A stretch of 64,000 bases of DNA from UBA7672 sp044224605 (GCA_044224605.1 JBGAKC010000025.1:1-64000); one strand, 5' to 3'. Shown: positions 19,571-29,322, numbered from the stretch's first letter. Numbers and translations: made by a program. The notes: generated by a model not told the origin, from the letters alone.

Positions 19571-20056
19571 ATGACGCACCGCGTGCTCACGCTCGACCTG
19601 TCTGACGACGCCGCCACGGCCGCCCTCGGCGCGCGGCTGGGCGCGGCGGCGCGTCCAGGCGATGTCATTGCGCTCTACGGTGATCTTGGCGCGGGAAAGA
19701 CGACGCTTGCCCGCGGCCTGATCCAGCATGTGATGGGCGCGGGAATTGAGGCGCCCAGCCCCACCTTTACGCTTGTCCAGACCTATCAGGGGCCCGATTT
19801 CCCGATCTGGCATTTCGACCTTTACCGTCTCAACGAACCCGGCGAAGCGCGGGAACTTGGACTGGAAGAGGCTGTGGATGGGCTCGCGCTCATCGAATGG
19901 CCCGAAAGACTGGGTCGTGATCTTCCCCACGCCAGGCTCGAAGTTCGGCTAAGCTTCGGGGGCCCTGAACGAATCGGGGCGGGCCGAATCGCCCGCCTTG
20001 TGGACCTCGACGACTGGAGTGCGCGTATCGATGGCGACTGGCGCCCAAAGCAATGA
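19571..20056 (+). CDS. tsaE: tRNA threonylcarbamoyladenosine biosynthesis ATPase TsaE
   Basis: 161 residues from the ATG at 19571, close to the usual 155. The open frame extends to a TTG at 19502. The P-loop GDLGAGKTTLARG is at about residues 37-49, followed by SPTFTLVQTY, the signature of TsaE, and HFDLYRL and LIEWPER. It works with TsaB and TsaD in making t6A37 in tRNAs that read ANN codons. It is the first gene of the tsaE-amgK-murU-addB-addA operon, and its stop overlaps the amgK start (ATGA). Confidence 0.93.
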   Translation: MTHRVLTLDLSDDAATAALGARLGAAARPGDVIALYGDLGAGKTTLARGLIQHVMGAGIEAPSPTFTLVQTYQGPDFPIWHFDLYRLNEPGEARELGLEEAVDGLALIEWPERLGRDLPHARLEVRLSFGGPERIGAGRIARLVDLDDWSARIDGDWRPKQ

Positions 20057-21141
20057 ATAACAACCTGCGTAGCAGTGAAATCCAGGAATTCCTCACCCGC
20101 ACCGGCTGGGGCGAGGCCGCGCGCACGCCTTTGAACCAGGACGCCTCAACCCGCCGCTATGAGCGCCTGCGCCGCAAGACCGAAACGTCCATGCTGATGG
20201 ACGCACCGCCGCTCGAATCCCAACCCTGCCCGCCTGAAGCCACCGAGGAGGAACGGATCGCCCTCGGCTGGAACGCTGTCTCGCGTCTCGCCGCCTCGCG
20301 CGTCGAAGCCTTCGCCGCGCTCTCGGCATACCTGCGCACGCTCGGCCTCTCGGCGCCCGAAGTCATGGACCAGGAAATCGCCAAAGGCCTCGCCCTGCTC
20401 GAAGACCTTGGCGATGATGTGCTCGCCGAAACCATCCGCCGCGGCGCCGACGAGAGCCAGCTCTACGCCGCCGTTGGCGAAGTCCTCGCCGCCATCCACC
20501 GCGCCGAGGCGCCGTCCAAGCTTCCTTATCGCGGCGGCGAGTGGCCGATCCTCCCTTACGATCACCTCGCCCTCTCCGCCAATGTCGATCTCTTCGTCGA
20601 ATGGATGCCGCAGCGCGATCTCCAGATGCGCATGAACGAGCAGACGCGCCTTCGCTGGGAGCGTGTGCGCGAGAACCTCGTCGGCATGGCCGAACATTTC
20701 CCGCGCGCCCTCATCCTGCGCGACACGCACGCCGAGAACTTCATCTGGCTGCCGCAGCGCCCCGGCCTCCAGCGCGTCGGCCTGCTCGACTTCCAGGACG
20801 CCGTCCTCGGCTGGGGCGAGTGGGACATGTCGATGCTGCTGCACGACGCCCGCCGCGATGTCTCGCGCGAAGCCCGCGAAGCCGCGATCCGCGCCTATCT
20901 TGATGGCACGGGCGGCTCGCGCGCCGCGTTCGACGAGCGCTTCTCGGTCCTCGGCGCGATGAACACGATGCGCATCATGGGCATTTTCGCGCGCCTCGTG
21001 ACGCGCGACAAGAAACCCCGCTACGACCAGTTCCAGCCCCGCCTGCGCGGCCTGCTCAACGAGACGCTGAGCCATCCCACGATGGCCGAAGCCCGCGCCT
21101 TCGTCGAAGCCGTGGCGCCGCATCTGCTGGTCGCTGCATGA
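20053..21141 (+). CDS. amgK: N-acetylmuramate/N-acetylglucosamine anomeric kinase, phosphotransferase fold
   Basis: 362 residues. RTGWGEAARTPLNQDASTRR near the N-terminus and LILRDTHAEN (about 220-229, the catalytic Asp/Asn motif) followed by LLDFQDAVLGWGEWDM are typical of AmgK in the aminoglycoside-phosphotransferase superfamily. It phosphorylates MurNAc at C1 in the recycling route that bypasses de novo UDP-MurNAc synthesis. That route gives intrinsic fosfomycin tolerance in Pseudomonas and Caulobacter relatives. It overlaps tsaE and murU by 4 bases each, and the adjacent murU strongly supports the assignment. Confidence 0.9.
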   Translation: MNNNLRSSEIQEFLTRTGWGEAARTPLNQDASTRRYERLRRKTETSMLMDAPPLESQPCPPEATEEERIALGWNAVSRLAASRVEAFAALSAYLRTLGLSAPEVMDQEIAKGLALLEDLGDDVLAETIRRGADESQLYAAVGEVLAAIHRAEAPSKLPYRGGEWPILPYDHLALSANVDLFVEWMPQRDLQMRMNEQTRLRWERVRENLVGMAEHFPRALILRDTHAENFIWLPQRPGLQRVGLLDFQDAVLGWGEWDMSMLLHDARRDVSREAREAAIRAYLDGTGGSRAAFDERFSVLGAMNTMRIMGIFARLVTRDKKPRYDQFQPRLRGLLNETLSHPTMAEARAFVEAVAPHLLVAA

Positions 21142-21860
21142 AGATCACCACCGCCATGCTGCTCGCGGCGGGCCTTGGCACGCGCATGAAGCCGCTGACT
21201 GACAAGCTGCCCAAGCCGCTAATCGAAGTCGCCGGCCGCACCCTCGTTGACCGCGTGCTCGACAAGCTGGTCGCCCAGGGCGTCACCCGCGCGATCGTCA
21301 ACGTCCATTACCTTGCCGACCTGATCGAGGCGCACCTCAGGACACGCAAGGACATCGAGATCGTCATTTCCGACGAGCGCGCGCTTCTCTTGGAAACCGG
21401 CGGCGGCGTCGTGAAGGCGTTGCCGCTCCTTGGGCAGGATCCCTTCTTCGTCGTCAACACCGACGTCACGTGGGCGACGCCAGGCGACACTACCTTCGCG
21501 AAAATGGCCGAGGCCTACGACCCGAACGAAATGGACGCGCTGCTGCTCCTCGCCGACATGCACGCCACGCTCGGCTTTCGCGGCCCAGGCGACTTCTTTC
21601 TCGGCCATGACGGCCACGTGCAGCGCCGCGGCGAGAAGCCCACCGCGCCTTACGTCTTCGCCGGCACGCACATCACCCGCGCCGACCTCCTCAAGAGCTA
21701 TGAAGCCAAGCCCTTCTCCGCCAACACCTACTGGAACGCTTTTGGCCGCGCCGGCCGCCTCTACGGCACGGTGATGTCCCCCTTCTGGATGCACGTCGGC
21801 GACCCCGCCGGGCGCGATGAAGCCGAAGCGCGCCTCAAAACGATGGGGCCCGGAAGCTGA
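21138..21860 (+). CDS. murU: N-acetylmuramate-1-phosphate uridylyltransferase
   Basis: 240 residues. LLAAGLGTRMKPLTDKLPKP at residues 8-27 is the nucleotidyltransferase loop. VNVHYLADLIEAHL, LLETGGGVVKALPLLG and FFVVNTDVTW follow the MurU pattern. It converts MurNAc-1-phosphate and UTP to UDP-MurNAc, downstream of AmgK. Its ATG overlaps the amgK stop and its own stop overlaps the proposed CTG start of addB, so translation is probably coupled through the series. Confidence 0.92.
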   Translation: MKITTAMLLAAGLGTRMKPLTDKLPKPLIEVAGRTLVDRVLDKLVAQGVTRAIVNVHYLADLIEAHLRTRKDIEIVISDERALLLETGGGVVKALPLLGQDPFFVVNTDVTWATPGDTTFAKMAEAYDPNEMDALLLLADMHATLGFRGPGDFFLGHDGHVQRRGEKPTAPYVFAGTHITRADLLKSYEAKPFSANTYWNAFGRAGRLYGTVMSPFWMHVGDPAGRDEAEARLKTMGPGS

Positions 21861-24800
21861 CGCGCAAACCTGCAGTTGGGGGCGTCTTCGCTGAAGGCTC
21901 GAAAGTCTTCTCCCTCCCCGGCTCGTCCTTCTTCCTCGACGAGCTGGCGAAGGGTCTCATCGACGCCACCCATGCGCGCGAGAATCCCGAACGCCTCGCC
22001 GACGCCCTGATCTTCACGCCCAACCAGCGCGCCGCCCGCGAGCTTGCTCATGCGCTCTACCGCGCCATGGGCGGCACGCTCCTGACGCCTGACATCCGCA
22101 CGCTCGGCGACATCGACGAGGAAGACGGCATCGCCGCCTTCGGCCCCGACGCGCTCGAACTCCCGCCCGCCCTGTCCGCCGCAAAGCGCCGCGGCGCGCT
22201 TGCACGTCTCATCCAGGCCTGGCGTCGCGTCGAAACGAAAGAGAAGCTTCCGCCCGCCTCGCTCCTCGCCGCCGCCGACGAACTCGCAGCCCTCATGGAC
22301 CAGGCCGCGCTCGCCGGCGGCGCCGACTGGGACAAGCTGAAAGCCCTCTCTGGCGAACTCGCCCCCAATCTCGCCGAACACTGGCAGGTCTCCGCCGACT
22401 TCCTCGACATCGTCATGCACGCCTGGCCCGACTATCTGAAGGAACAGGACGCGATCGATCCGCAGACGCGCCGCCTCGCCGCCGCCGAAGCGCTCAAGAC
22501 CCGCTGGCGCAACGAACAGCCCGATCATCCCGTCATTATCGCCGGGTCCACCGGCACAGGCGCCGCCACGCGCATCCTGATGGGCGCCGTGCTCAAACTC
22601 CCGCGCGGCCTCATCGTCCTTCCCGGCCTCGATCCCGATCTCACCAACAAAGGCTGGGCCGCCGTCGCCGATGCCGCCAGCCACCCGCAGCACGCCTTCG
22701 GCGAAACGCTGAAATGGCTGAAGCTCAAACCGGCTGACGTCCGTCCCTGGCCCAACAGCGAAGAAACCCCGCGCGAGACCGCCCGCCGCCGCCTCCTCAA
22801 CGAAGCCCTCGCCCCCGCCACTGAAACCCGAGACTGGACCGAACGCCTCGCGCATCTCGCTGCGCCCGCCAAGCCGCATGATCTCGTGACGCAAGCCCTC
22901 GACGGCCTCTCCCTCATCGAGGCGGAAGACGAAAGCGAGGAAGCCCTCGTCGCCGCCCTCCTCCTCCGCGAGACCCTGGAAACGCCCGACCAGACCGTCG
23001 CCCTCGTTACCCCAGAATCCCAGCTCGCCCGCCGCGTCGCCGCGATCCTCGAGCGCTGGAGCCTCGACATCGCGCCGTCCTCCGGCGCGCCACTCTCGCG
23101 CTGCCAGATCGGCGCTTTTCTCCTGCTCCTCTGCCGCTGGGTCCGCGACCCGGCAGAACCCGTCAGCCTTCTCGCTGTCCTCAAACACCCCTTCGCCAGC
23201 ATCGGCCGTTCGCCGGACGTGCTGCACAAACTCGTCAGCGAAATCGAACGCGAAACCCTCCGCGGCCCCCGCCGCCACGCGAGGCTCGAAGACCTCGCCG
23301 ACCGCCTCGAGAACCCACGCAACGACAATGAGGACGAAGAGCGCAGGAAGAAACCCCGCCCGCACTGCGCCGCCCTCGTGCGCGACATCGAGAGACTGCA
23401 CTATCCCGCCCGCGCCGCCTTCTTCGATGCGCAGATCGACGGCAAGGCTGCCGCCGAAGCCATCGGCCGCCTCGCCGAAGCCATCGCCGGCGGCGCCCAC
23501 ATCTGGGGCGGCAAGGCCGGCGCACAGGCTGCACAGTTCATCACCCAGCTCGGCGAACTCTCCGACGCCATGGGTCTCATCGACGTCAACGACTTCCCCG
23601 ACTTCGCCGAGACCGTCATGCAGCGCATGACCGCCGCGCCCGATGCGCCAGAACATCCCCGCATCGCCATCTGGGGTCCGCTCGAGGCCCGCCTGCAGCG
23701 CCGCGACCGCGTCATCCTCGCCAGCCTCAATGAAGGCTCCTGGCCGCGCCCGACGCCGGCCGACGCCTTCCTCAACCGCACACTGCGCAAGCAGCTCGGC
23801 CTGCCCGATCCGGATGAACGCATCGGCCTCTCCGCGCACGACTTCGCCCAGATGGCCAACGCGCCCGAAGTCATCCTACTGCGCGCCAAACGCGTCGACG
23901 ACAAGCCCGCCGTCGCCTCGCGCTGGCTCTGGCGCCTCCGCACGCTCGCCGCCGGCGGCCTCGATGGCCGCGACGCCGCCGAGCAGGCCCTCAAGCCCAA
24001 GCCCGGCCACGACCCGCTCGTCTGGGCCCACGCCCTCCGCCACGCGGACAAGGTCACGCCCGCGAAAATGCCGACGCCCAGGCCGCCGGTCGACAAGCGC
24101 CGCCTCGACAAGTTCTCGCCCAGCCGCGTCGTCACGCTGATCCGCGACCCCTACGCCGATTACGCCCGCCGCATCCTGAAACTCGAACCGCTCCGCCGCG
24201 TCGCCGAGGACATCGACGCCCGCGAGCGCGGCACAGCCGTCCACCTCGCCGTCGAGACGTTCGAGAGACAAGACAATGAACGCGCCATCGACGAACTGAT
24301 CACCACCAGCCTCACCGAAGCCGGCGCCCCGCCCGAACTCATTGAGCTTGAAAAGCCGCTCTGGCTCCGCGCCGGCCAGGCCTATCTGCGCTGGTCCGCT
24401 GAGCGCGAACACCACCGCATCGACTTTGCGACCGAGAAGAAAGCTAACATCACCTTCCGATCTTCTCTTGGTCCCGTCATCCTCGAAGCCACCGCCGACC
24501 GCGTCGAAAAACTCTCCGACGGCACGCTCGCCATCGTCGACTTCAAGACCGGCCAGCCCAAGACCGCGCCACAGGTCGAACGCGGCCTCGAACCCCAGCT
24601 CGCCCTTGAAGCCGCCATCGCGCGCGAAAGCGCCTTTGGCCATATCGGTCCCGCACCTACCTCCGAGCTGATCTATTTCCGAATGTCGCTCAGCGCCCAG
24701 ACCATGAGCGAGAAGAACGGCCAGCCGCTGGAATTCGAGACCGGCACGACGATGCAGATCGCCGAAGCCGCCCTCGAAGGCCTGAAACACCTGATCGAGC

Positions 24801-24925
24801 AGTACGCCGATCCCGCCCAGCCCTATTACTCCAAGCCGCGCGTCGAATTCGCCTGGTCCGTCTCCGACTACGACAATCTCGCCCGCCGCGCCGAATGGAC
24901 CACCGATGAAGGAGGCGAGGAATGA
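21857..24925 (+). CDS. addB: AddB subunit of the AddAB helicase-nuclease, alphaproteobacterial type, probable CTG start
   Basis: The first ATG in frame is at 22067, but the frame upstream of it is clearly coding: KVFSLPGSSFFLDELAKGL and LIFTPNQRAARELAHALY are the conserved AddB N-terminus. In this frame a stop lies at 21818 and the only usable start before that homology is CTG at 21857, which overlaps the murU stop as CTGA and gives 1022 residues. The C-terminal nuclease domain has AIVDFKTGQPK (about residue 895). AddB pairs with AddA to process double-strand breaks for RecA. The N-terminal half is an inactive helicase-like scaffold. Its stop overlaps the addA start. Confidence 0.9.
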   Translation: MTRKPAVGGVFAEGSKVFSLPGSSFFLDELAKGLIDATHARENPERLADALIFTPNQRAARELAHALYRAMGGTLLTPDIRTLGDIDEEDGIAAFGPDALELPPALSAAKRRGALARLIQAWRRVETKEKLPPASLLAAADELAALMDQAALAGGADWDKLKALSGELAPNLAEHWQVSADFLDIVMHAWPDYLKEQDAIDPQTRRLAAAEALKTRWRNEQPDHPVIIAGSTGTGAATRILMGAVLKLPRGLIVLPGLDPDLTNKGWAAVADAASHPQHAFGETLKWLKLKPADVRPWPNSEETPRETARRRLLNEALAPATETRDWTERLAHLAAPAKPHDLVTQALDGLSLIEAEDESEEALVAALLLRETLETPDQTVALVTPESQLARRVAAILERWSLDIAPSSGAPLSRCQIGAFLLLLCRWVRDPAEPVSLLAVLKHPFASIGRSPDVLHKLVSEIERETLRGPRRHARLEDLADRLENPRNDNEDEERRKKPRPHCAALVRDIERLHYPARAAFFDAQIDGKAAAEAIGRLAEAIAGGAHIWGGKAGAQAAQFITQLGELSDAMGLIDVNDFPDFAETVMQRMTAAPDAPEHPRIAIWGPLEARLQRRDRVILASLNEGSWPRPTPADAFLNRTLRKQLGLPDPDERIGLSAHDFAQMANAPEVILLRAKRVDDKPAVASRWLWRLRTLAAGGLDGRDAAEQALKPKPGHDPLVWAHALRHADKVTPAKMPTPRPPVDKRRLDKFSPSRVVTLIRDPYADYARRILKLEPLRRVAEDIDARERGTAVHLAVETFERQDNERAIDELITTSLTEAGAPPELIELEKPLWLRAGQAYLRWSAEREHHRIDFATEKKANITFRSSLGPVILEATADRVEKLSDGTLAIVDFKTGQPKTAPQVERGLEPQLALEAAIARESAFGHIGPAPTSELIYFRMSLSAQTMSEKNGQPLEFETGTTMQIAEAALEGLKHLIEQYADPAQPYYSKPRVEFAWSVSDYDNLARRAEWTTDEGGEE

Positions 24926-27900
24926 CATTGCCTCCCAGTTCTACAATTCAAGAATGGCATGAATGGCCCGACTATGCCGCAGCCTCGGAAGGCCAGCGCC
25001 TCGCTGCTTTGCCCACCCACTCCGCCTGGGTCGAGGCCAATGCCGGCTCCGGCAAGACGAAAGTCCTGATCGACCGCGTCGCCCGCCTGCTGCTGAAGCG
25101 CGTCGAACCGGATTCCATTCTCTGCGTCACCTACACCAAGGCGGCCGCCAGCGAAATGCAATCCCGTCTCTTCGCCCGCCTCGGCGACTGGTGCGTCATG
25201 GACGATGCAAGACTGCGCAAGGAACTCGCCAGCCTCGAGCATCGCCCCGAGACCGACTACGACCATGACGATATCGGCCGCGCCCGCGAACTCTTCGCGA
25301 AGGCGCTTGAGACGCCCGGCGGCCTGCGCATCGAAACGATCCACGCCTTCTCCGGCCGCGTCCTTCGCCGCTTCCCGCTCGAGGCCGGCATCGCGCCCGG
25401 CTTTTCCGAACTCGACGACGATGACGCCGCCGACATCTGGGACGCTGCCTTCCGCGCCATGGGCCGCCGCGTCGTACGCGGCGACACCGCCCTCGTTAAA
25501 GCCGCCCGCTTCGCCGCCGAAGCGGGCGGCGGCAAGGGCTTCGAAGCTGTCCGCGCCCTGCTCCCCCGCCGCGCCGCCATCCAGCGCTACATAGAGACAG
25601 CCGGCGGCATCGAGGCAGCCGTCGACACGCTCCGCCAGAAGCTCAAGGCGCCTGCGGCGGGACCCGACGCACTCCTTGATCAGGCCATGGGCGCCGACCT
25701 TCCGCGCGAGGCGCTGAGGCGCGCCCTCACCGCCTTTGCTTCAGGCGGCAAGCGCGATCAGGAACAGGCCGCTCTCATCGAAACCGTCCTCTCGGACCAA
25801 CCCGCCGATGCGCGCTTCACCGCCTTGCGCAGCGTCGTCTTCAAGAAGGACGGTGATCTCAAATCGCGAAGCTATGTCTTCAGCAAGGGCGTCGCCACAT
25901 CTCATCCTGTCGTCATCGATCTGTTCGACGTGGAAACCCCGCAAGGCTCGGAAACGCTCCGCATCCTGGCCGTCGCTGAAGCCCTCAACGCCGCGCGCCT
26001 CTTCGAACGTTCCGCCGCGCTCCTCCGCCTCGCTGACACGCTGTTCGACGAATTCGACCGCCGCAAGCGCGCTCGCGCCGGTCTCGACTTCGACGACCTC
26101 ATCGAAACCACCTCGCGCCTTCTCACCCGCCGCCACGCCGCCGAATGGGTGCTATGGAAACTCGACGGCGGCATCTCCCACATCCTCCTGGATGAAGCGC
26201 AGGACACCAGCCCCGCCCAGTGGAACATCCTGAAAGCGCTCACCGCCGACATCTTCTCCGGCCACGGCGCAGTCCGCGACGATCAACGCACGCTCTTCGT
26301 GGTGGGCGACCGGAAGCAGTCGATCTACTCCTTCCAGGGCGCCGACCCGGAATTCTTCCTCCTCCAGAAACAGAGCTTCATCGACAGCGCCGAAACCGCC
26401 GAGGTCGATCACGAGATCCCCAGCCTCGCCATGTCCTTCCGCTCCTCGCCGGAAGTGCTCGCCTATGTCGATGCGGTCTTCGACACCGACGTCTTCACGC
26501 CCGACGCCCCCTTCACCATCGCGCCGCCCGATACGGCCGACGCGATGCGCCACACCTCCTTCCGCCGCAACGAACCCGGCTCGGTCGAACTCTGGCCGCT
26601 CGAACCGAAGAACGATGTCGAACCCGCCGAACCATGGACCGCGCCCAAGGGGCAGGAATCCGCCGCGAGCCCCAAGGCCCGTCTCTCCACGCGCATCGCG
26701 AAGTTCATCCGCCGCGAGATCGACGCCGGCGCCGCCGTGTGGGATCGCAAGGAACAGCGCCCCTGCCGCCCCGGCGACTTCCTCATCCTCGTCCGTGGCC
26801 GTACTGGCGGCCTCTTCGACGGCATCCTTCAGGCCCTGAAACGCGAGAACATCCCCGTCGCCGGCGCCGACCGCATCCAGCTCCTGGATTCGCTCGCCGT
26901 GCAGGACTTGCTCAACCTCGTCCGCTTCGCGCTCTGTCCGGAAGACGATCTCGCCCTCGCCGAGATCCTGAAAGGTCCCTTCGCCGCCGTCGCCGCCGGC
27001 GACGGTTCTGAACTGAAATGGCTCGACGACGAGCAACTCTTCGCCATCGCCAACCCGCGCACCGGCCGTCTCTGGCCCGCCGTGCAGGAAGCCAGGCTCC
27101 CGATCACCGCCTTCCTCGAAAACGTGCTTGAGCGCCGCCACCAGCCGCCCTTCGAATTCCTCACCCACGCGCTCGAACGCGGCGTCGGCCTCCCCCGCCC
27201 CGGCTGGGAGCTGATCCTCTCCCGCTTCGGCGGCCCTGCACGCGAGCCCGTCACGGCCTTGATCGACCGCGCCGCCGCGTTCGATGTGGGCGATGCGCCC
27301 AGCCTCCAGCTCTTCCTCGACGCCATCGAGCGCCGCGGCGGCGAGGTGAAGCGCGAACTCTCCGGCCCCCAGGACGAGGTTCGCGTCATGACCGTCCATG
27401 GCGCAAAAGGCCTTGAAGCCCCCATTGTCATCCTGCCCGATACCTGCTCGGCCCATCGCGGCGAACGCGACGGCGTCTTCGTGACCGAAGACGGCGCACC
27501 CATCTGGGCAGGCTCGAAATCGAACGATATCGAACTCAGCGCCAAGCTGCGCGCCGTCGCCGAAGCCCGCGCGCTGCGCGAACACCGCCGCCTGCTCTAC
27601 GTCGCCCTCACGCGTGCACAGGACCGCCTCATCGTCTGCGGCGCCTTCGCCGGCCACCCGAAAAGCGCGGGCCACGCAGAGACCTCGTGGTACACTGTCG
27701 CCAGTTCCGCGATGCAGCGCCTCCTCGCCGCCGGTGCGGCCAACGAAGTTGAGGACGGTGACCGCCCCATCCTCCGCTTCGGGCCCACGCCCGAACGCCT
27801 GATCCCCGCCACCATCGCCGCCCGTTCGGCCACACAACTCCCCGCCTGGCTCACGCGCCCGATCACGCTCGAATTCAAGGGCCGCATCCTCTCGCCCTCG

Positions 27901-28461
27901 AACCTGTCGCCCGCCTTGGAGCCGCCCGTCATTTCGCCCTTCGGGGCAGGCCGCGCCGAGCGCCTGCGCCGCGGCTCGCTCATCCACATGATGTTCGAAG
28001 TCCTGCCCGAACTCCCGCCGAAGTCCCGCCGCAAGGCGGCAGAGGCCTACCTCAAGAAACAGCCCGACCTCACCCCCGCCCAGCGCAAGGAAATGCTCGA
28101 AGCGACGCTGGGCGTCCTCGAGGACAAGGCATTCGCCTCAGTCTTCTCCCCGGGCGGCCGCGCCGAGGCGCCAATTATTGGAAGGATCGGCGAGGACACG
28201 ATCTCCGGCCGCGTCGACCGCCTTGTTGTCACCGACGCCGAAATCCTGATCGTCGACTACAAGACGGATCGTCCCTCGCCGCCCGACATTTCCGGCGTCG
28301 GCGAGGCCTATATCGCCCAGCTGGCCGCCTATCGCGCCGTGTTGACGCAGCGCTGGCCGAACCGTCCCATTAGGTGCCTGCTGGTCTGGACAGATGGCCC
28401 AAGACTCATGGAAATACCCCCCTCCGCGCTGGACAGGGCGCTCAGGGCCCAAATCCTTTGA
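24922..28461 (+). CDS. addA: AddA subunit, UvrD-type helicase and nuclease
   Basis: 1179 residues. WVEANAGSGKTKVLIDRVAR (about 36-55) is Walker A, ILLDEAQDTSPAQW is Walker B/motif II, VGDRKQSIYSFQGA is motif III, VRVMTVHGAKGLEAPIVIL is motif V and LLYVALTRAQDRL is motif VI. The C-terminal nuclease has LIVDYKTDRPSPP. The start overlaps the addB stop (ATGA). With AddB it unwinds and resects broken DNA ends. The gene is intact. Long frames on the opposite strand inside it are a by-product of the GC-rich third codon positions. Confidence 0.97.
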   Translation: MTLPPSSTIQEWHEWPDYAAASEGQRLAALPTHSAWVEANAGSGKTKVLIDRVARLLLKRVEPDSILCVTYTKAAASEMQSRLFARLGDWCVMDDARLRKELASLEHRPETDYDHDDIGRARELFAKALETPGGLRIETIHAFSGRVLRRFPLEAGIAPGFSELDDDDAADIWDAAFRAMGRRVVRGDTALVKAARFAAEAGGGKGFEAVRALLPRRAAIQRYIETAGGIEAAVDTLRQKLKAPAAGPDALLDQAMGADLPREALRRALTAFASGGKRDQEQAALIETVLSDQPADARFTALRSVVFKKDGDLKSRSYVFSKGVATSHPVVIDLFDVETPQGSETLRILAVAEALNAARLFERSAALLRLADTLFDEFDRRKRARAGLDFDDLIETTSRLLTRRHAAEWVLWKLDGGISHILLDEAQDTSPAQWNILKALTADIFSGHGAVRDDQRTLFVVGDRKQSIYSFQGADPEFFLLQKQSFIDSAETAEVDHEIPSLAMSFRSSPEVLAYVDAVFDTDVFTPDAPFTIAPPDTADAMRHTSFRRNEPGSVELWPLEPKNDVEPAEPWTAPKGQESAASPKARLSTRIAKFIRREIDAGAAVWDRKEQRPCRPGDFLILVRGRTGGLFDGILQALKRENIPVAGADRIQLLDSLAVQDLLNLVRFALCPEDDLALAEILKGPFAAVAAGDGSELKWLDDEQLFAIANPRTGRLWPAVQEARLPITAFLENVLERRHQPPFEFLTHALERGVGLPRPGWELILSRFGGPAREPVTALIDRAAAFDVGDAPSLQLFLDAIERRGGEVKRELSGPQDEVRVMTVHGAKGLEAPIVILPDTCSAHRGERDGVFVTEDGAPIWAGSKSNDIELSAKLRAVAEARALREHRRLLYVALTRAQDRLIVCGAFAGHPKSAGHAETSWYTVASSAMQRLLAAGAANEVEDGDRPILRFGPTPERLIPATIAARSATQLPAWLTRPITLEFKGRILSPSNLSPALEPPVISPFGAGRAERLRRGSLIHMMFEVLPELPPKSRRKAAEAYLKKQPDLTPAQRKEMLEATLGVLEDKAFASVFSPGGRAEAPIIGRIGEDTISGRVDRLVVTDAEILIVDYKTDRPSPPDISGVGEAYIAQLAAYRAVLTQRWPNRPIRCLLVWTDGPRLMEIPPSALDRALRAQIL

Positions 28462-28559
28462 AGGGTGCGCCCGTGAACCCTCCGTTTAGCGGGGCTCTGT
28501 TCAATGGAGGCCGGTCCGACCCCACTTGAGGCGAGCCAGTTTTCTAGGGATCTTTGTCC

Positions 28560-28895
28560 ATGACCGTCTCAAACATCACCGACGACAGCTTCGATGCCGA
28601 CGTTCTCGCCGCGGACAAGCCGGTGATCGTCGACTTCTGGGCCGAATGGTGTGGGCCCTGCAAACAGGTCTCCGCCCACTTTGAAGCCCTGGCTGAAGAG
28701 CTCGGCGACAAGGTGAAAGTCGTGAAGCTCAACATCGACGACAACCCGATGACCGCCGGCCGCTTTGGCGTGCGCGGCCTGCCGACCTTCATGATCTTCG
28801 AGAAGGGCAACGTCACCGCCACGCACCTTGGCGCGATGAGCAAGTCGCGCATGGTCGAGTGGCTCAAGGAATCCGCGCCATCGGTCGCCGGCTAG
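28560..28895 (+). CDS. trxA: thioredoxin
   Basis: 111 residues from the ATG at 28560, with AGGGA upstream. The active site is FWAEWCGPCK, the standard WCGPC. KLNIDDNP and VRGLPTFMIFEKG with the cis-Pro are present. It is the general cytoplasmic disulfide reductase. It lies 98 bases after addA, as is common in alphaproteobacteria, and 39 bases before a second thioredoxin gene. The pair shares one terminator. Confidence 0.95.
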   Translation: MTVSNITDDSFDADVLAADKPVIVDFWAEWCGPCKQVSAHFEALAEELGDKVKVVKLNIDDNPMTAGRFGVRGLPTFMIFEKGNVTATHLGAMSKSRMVEWLKESAPSVAG

Positions 28896-28934
28896 CACCA
28901 ACGGCCACTACCAACTCACCAGGGGAATACGCGC

Positions 28935-29267
28935 ATGGCGCTTCAGGAAGTCACCGACGACACCTTCGATGCCGAAGTCATGAACGCGACGGGTCCCGTC
29001 GTCGTCGACCTCTGGGCCGAATGGTGCGGCTCGTGCAAGCAGATGATGCCCGCCTTCGAACAGCTCGCCGGCGAATTCGAAGGCAAGGCCAAGCTGGTGA
29101 AGTTCAACGCCGATGAAAACCCGATGACGCCGGGCAAGTTCGGCGTCCGCGGCCTGCCCACCCTGCTTATCTTCGAGAACGGCAAGCTGCTCTCGATGAA
29201 GACCGGCGCGATGACGAAGGCCAAGCTCGCCGAATGGATCACGCAGACCGCGCCGTCCGTCGCTTGA
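28935..29267 (+). CDS. second thioredoxin with an atypical WCGSC active site
   Basis: 110 residues, with AGGGG ahead of the ATG. It aligns over its full length with the preceding thioredoxin (VTDDTFDAEV, NADENPMTPGKFGVRGLPT) and so looks like a tandem duplication that diverged. The active site is LWAEWCGSCK: Ser replaces the usual Pro between the cysteines. In thioredoxins this Pro sets the redox potential, and replacing it normally makes the protein more oxidising. A specialised partner is therefore inferred. A strong terminator follows. Confidence 0.9.
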   Translation: MALQEVTDDTFDAEVMNATGPVVVDLWAEWCGSCKQMMPAFEQLAGEFEGKAKLVKFNADENPMTPGKFGVRGLPTLLIFENGKLLSMKTGAMTKAKLAEWITQTAPSVA

Positions 29268-29290
29268 CCGGAGCGAGAGCATCCGACACC

Positions 29291-29322
29291 AAGGCCCGCC
29301 GGAACCGGCGGGCCTTTTGTTT
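29291..29322 (+). terminator. Rho-independent terminator after the thioredoxin pair
   Basis: The 12-base arms AAGGCCCGCCGG and CCGGCGGGCCTT enclose AA and are followed by TTGTTT. It ends the transcript that starts at tsaE and/or at trxA. Confidence 0.9.

Noticed and set aside
21761..28034. Very long open frames on the minus strand opposite addB and addA (up to about 690 codons)
   Set aside because: They mirror the coding strand in a genome with GC-rich third positions, consist of Gly/Ala/Glu/Arg runs, have no ribosome binding sites and overlap proven conserved proteins.
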